The translations under genes and the position numbers were made by a program. Below the pieces are notes generated by a model, which was not told the origin of the DNA, ran no database searches, and was given only the letters and a program-made list of their open reading frames with translations. Below, one piece after another: positions 62,245 through 64,000 of a DNA stretch of 64,000 nt (within the stretch, counting starts at the first letter, position 1; each line of letters begins with the position of its first letter). The stretch comes from Sandaracinomonas limnophila (lineage in GTDB: Bacteria; Bacteroidota; Bacteroidia; Cytophagales; Spirosomataceae): the NCBI RefSeq assembly GCF_004005965.1, contig NZ_SACY01000002.1, positions 62,001 through 126,000 of the forward strand, read 5' to 3'.

Positions 62245-63638
62245 TAGCTCTCCCACCCCTTCCTAGGCGCTGGTCCTTGAAGCATCATATTCGCCTCTTT
62301 GTGGTTCGTGATTTGCTTTTTCTTCGGGTCGAAGTCTAATTGGGCATTGAACTTTTGAGCGATGACGCCTAAAGAGAATACCTGACTTAATGGGCCAGCA
62401 ATGGAAAATGGAGATCTTGTCTTCTCTTGTCCTAAGCAGGCTTTTAGGTAATTGGCATAATGGTTGGATGGTGAAACTGGAACTTCTGGGAGTTTCAAAT
62501 CTTTGGCTGAATCGCCTAATATGCTGAGCGTGGAGCCATGGGAACCGCCTTTGAAGGTTAATTCTTTGCCGTAAATGATCTTGCCGGGATTCAAATTGGA
62601 GGACTGAATCTTGCCATTACTTGCTGCTGGGATGTTCGGGTCTAGGGCTGAATTGCCAAAGTTGTCAGGTAATGGAGGTAAATTATTGATGCCATCGTAC
62701 CAGGTAATGTCCATGGCTGGCATGTCTTTGCGGGCTGCGAATTTGAATTGAATGGTGGATGACTGCGGATAGAAGAAGGAATTGTGCCCGTCTGCACGCA
62801 ACATGTTGATGTTGGTTGGCAAGCCTAATTCCAAAAACTCATGGGCGGTGTCCATCAAGTGCGCACCCCAGTCGCCCAATGCCCCTAAGCCGAAATCGAA
62901 CCAACAACGCCATTGGCCATTGACGAAATCTTTGTTATAGTCGTGCTTTTGCACCACTCCATGCCATAAATCCCAATCTAAAGTAGATGGAATTGACTCC
63001 GCTGCTGGGAATGATTTAATAGTTGTATCCCATCCATGCCATCTTCGTGGTGAGTTCATGTGGGCCGACATGGCTGTTATATCTTTAATAATGCCTGCTT
63101 CTTTCCAAGCCTTGAACTGGAAATAATTGCCTTCCGAGTGTCCTTGGTTACCCATTTGGGTCACTAATTTTGGATTTTTCTTGGCAGCAGCCATCATGAT
63201 TTCAATCTCTTGGAAGGTACGTGCCATTGGTTTTTCCACAAATACGTGCTTGCCAGATTTCAAGGCATGCATTGTTATGGGGAAATGTGAGTGATCGGGT
63301 ACGCCAATTAACACGGCATCAAAATCTTTTCCCATTTTATCGAACATCACGCGATAATCTTGGAAACGAGGAACGTCTGGGAATTTCTGAAGAACTGGCA
63401 GGGTTTGAGAAGCACCCATGTCCACATCGCAGAATGCTACAAATTCGGCTAAGCCGGTTTTCGACATCGACATCACATCGTTGCCGCCTTGGTTACCGAT
63501 ACCAATACAAGCTAGTCGAACTTTTTCGCCTTGAAAATTTTTAAGGATTCCGAAAGACGAAACAAAAGGTAAAGAAGATAAAAGCGTTGCCTTCTTGACG
63601 AAATCGCGCCTAGAAGCATTAGTTGTATTTTTTTCCAT
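62232..63638 (-). CDS. Gfo/Idh/MocA oxidoreductase with Tat signal, planctomycete-type long form
   Basis: 468 residues. Tat signal ASRRDFVKKATLLSSLPFVSS; Rossmann ACIGIGNQGGNDVM near 44-57; catalytic Lys in VFVEKPMARTF near 130; TQMGNQGHSEGNYF and the long insertion RRWHGWDTTIKSF and GALGDWGAHLMDTAHEF are typical of the long exported subfamily acting on glycans or their breakdown products. It is separate from the two other Gfo/Idh genes in function and location. Its C-terminus is written by the heptamer repeat. No obvious partner within view. Confidence 0.87.
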   Translation of the reverse strand: MEKNTTNASRRDFVKKATLLSSLPFVSSFGILKNFQGEKVRLACIGIGNQGGNDVMSMSKTGLAEFVAFCDVDMGASQTLPVLQKFPDVPRFQDYRVMFDKMGKDFDAVLIGVPDHSHFPITMHALKSGKHVFVEKPMARTFQEIEIMMAAAKKNPKLVTQMGNQGHSEGNYFQFKAWKEAGIIKDITAMSAHMNSPRRWHGWDTTIKSFPAAESIPSTLDWDLWHGVVQKHDYNKDFVNGQWRCWFDFGLGALGDWGAHLMDTAHEFLELGLPTNINMLRADGHNSFFYPQSSTIQFKFAARKDMPAMDITWYDGINNLPPLPDNFGNSALDPNIPAASNGKIQSSNLNPGKIIYGKELTFKGGSHGSTLSILGDSAKDLKLPEVPVSPSNHYANYLKACLGQEKTRSPFSIAGPLSQVFSLGVIAQKFNAQLDFDPKKKQITNHKEANMMLQGPAPRKGWESYYEL

Positions 63639-63684
63639 GAGGTTTAGATTTGATTTTCTAAACTAAGGAAAAAAAATGAAAAAT

Positions 63685-64000
63685 CTACTCGGTTTTTTCT
63701 TTATTGAAAATTTCAAATGCCTGTGGTTTAAGCTGGTAACAGACAAAACGCTTGTCCTCATCGAGCGTAACCCTAAAAATGGCATCGTGTAGGTCAAAAT
63801 TTTCTAAGTAAAAATTATTGAAATTAGTAATAAACTTGGAACGGTATTGTCGCTGGGTATCAAAAGCCTTTTGGTCGCAACCCAGTATTTTAGAAATTTC
63901 TTCGGTGGTAAACATGTAATCTAGCCCTTTGATATGTACGAATTCCATTAAACTTCTTCCGCCAGATGGAAATAAAGACCAAATGGAGTCATTTTCATTG
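63685..64000 (-). CDS. QR/DKR-domain protein (partial, N-terminus outside window)
   Basis: The frame is open upstream of the ATG at 63946-63948 to the last base, and those 17 codons (NENDSIWSLFPSGGRSL) read as real protein leading into the domain, so I treat the gene as cut by the window edge rather than starting at 63948. The visible part contains TTEEISKILGCDQKAFDTQRQYRSKFITNFN and TLDEDKRFVCYQLKP. This is the same small C-terminal domain as in the membrane proteins at 15486 and 27364. No membrane helix is visible in the present piece, but one may lie beyond base 64000. Function unknown; regulatory role inferred. Confidence 0.6.
   Translation of the reverse strand, partial: NENDSIWSLFPSGGRSLMEFVHIKGLDYMFTTEEISKILGCDQKAFDTQRQYRSKFITNFNNFYLENFDLHDAIFRVTLDEDKRFVCYQLKPQAFEIFNKEKTE

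Noticed and set aside
63685-63948. Complete 87-residue protein starting at 63948
   Set aside because: The frame continues open and protein-like to the window edge, so the gene is better treated as partial.

Overview
The window is AT-rich (roughly one third G+C) and comes from a member of the Bacteroidota. The evidence is a type IX secretion sorting domain on a 1182-residue secreted protein, start codons without Shine-Dalgarno sequences, TAnnTTTG-type -7 promoter elements, and a gene set (Wzi capsule barrel, FG-GAP/TSP3 proteins, GMC oxidoreductase with its subunit 3, Gfo/Idh proteins with Tat signals) typical of environmental Cytophagales/Saprospiria-like lineages. The exact taxon cannot be fixed by eye.

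Layout. 1-3026: end of a polyprenyl-phosphate pentose pathway (DprE1-like oxidase, UbiA-type phosphoribosyltransferase, polytopic membrane protein). 3057-5395: tandem secreted CE1-like esterases. 5501-8754: small lipoproteins and membrane proteins. 8791-15264: a tightly coupled six-gene operon of exported proteins with CsgG/LpoB-like and LPP20/FlgT-N-like domains, interrupted by a cytoplasmic SIR2-like gene; this is a strong candidate for an undescribed envelope-associated system. 15486-28692: two paralogous single-pass membrane proteins (external sensor-like region, internal C-terminal QR/DKR domain) flanking a sugar-oxidation cluster (PIG-L deacetylase, GMC oxidoreductase, subunit 3, Gfo/Idh, YncE/phosphoesterase) and a giant T9SS cargo. 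A third copy of the C-terminal domain lies at the right window edge.

28775-39580 is an accessory island: a Fic protein whose catalytic His is Gln, with a strikingly symmetric operator; a UDP-GlcNAc 6-dehydrogenase; a HipBST-like split toxin-antitoxin; an OLD-like ATPase/TOPRIM protein; a second, intact-looking Fic protein behind four 24-bp direct repeats; an IS3-family element with a nonsense codon in orfA; and an ATPase plus PD-(D/E)xK-like pair.

39961-61239 is a Wzx/Wzy-dependent surface polysaccharide locus. It begins with a Wzi barrel on the + strand; the rest is on the - strand: Ugd, Gmd, Wzx, GDP-perosamine synthase, N-formyltransferase, FkbM-like protein, four GT4 glycosyltransferases, Wzy, a WbpB/D/E-type set for 2,3-diacetamido-glucuronic acid, a SAM methyltransferase, a DegT aminotransferase coupled to a two-subunit TPP enzyme, and a PglC-like initiating transferase. 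Predicted donors are GDP-N-formylperosamine, UDP-GlcNAc(3NAc)A, UDP-GlcA and one unknown sugar made by the TPP/DegT module. One initiating transferase plus four GTs suggests a repeat unit of about five sugars.

61395-64000: a wHTH regulator, a heptamer-repeat inverted array, a Tat-exported Gfo/Idh protein and the C-terminal part of a QR/DKR-domain protein cut by the window edge. No tRNA, rRNA or CRISPR array was seen.
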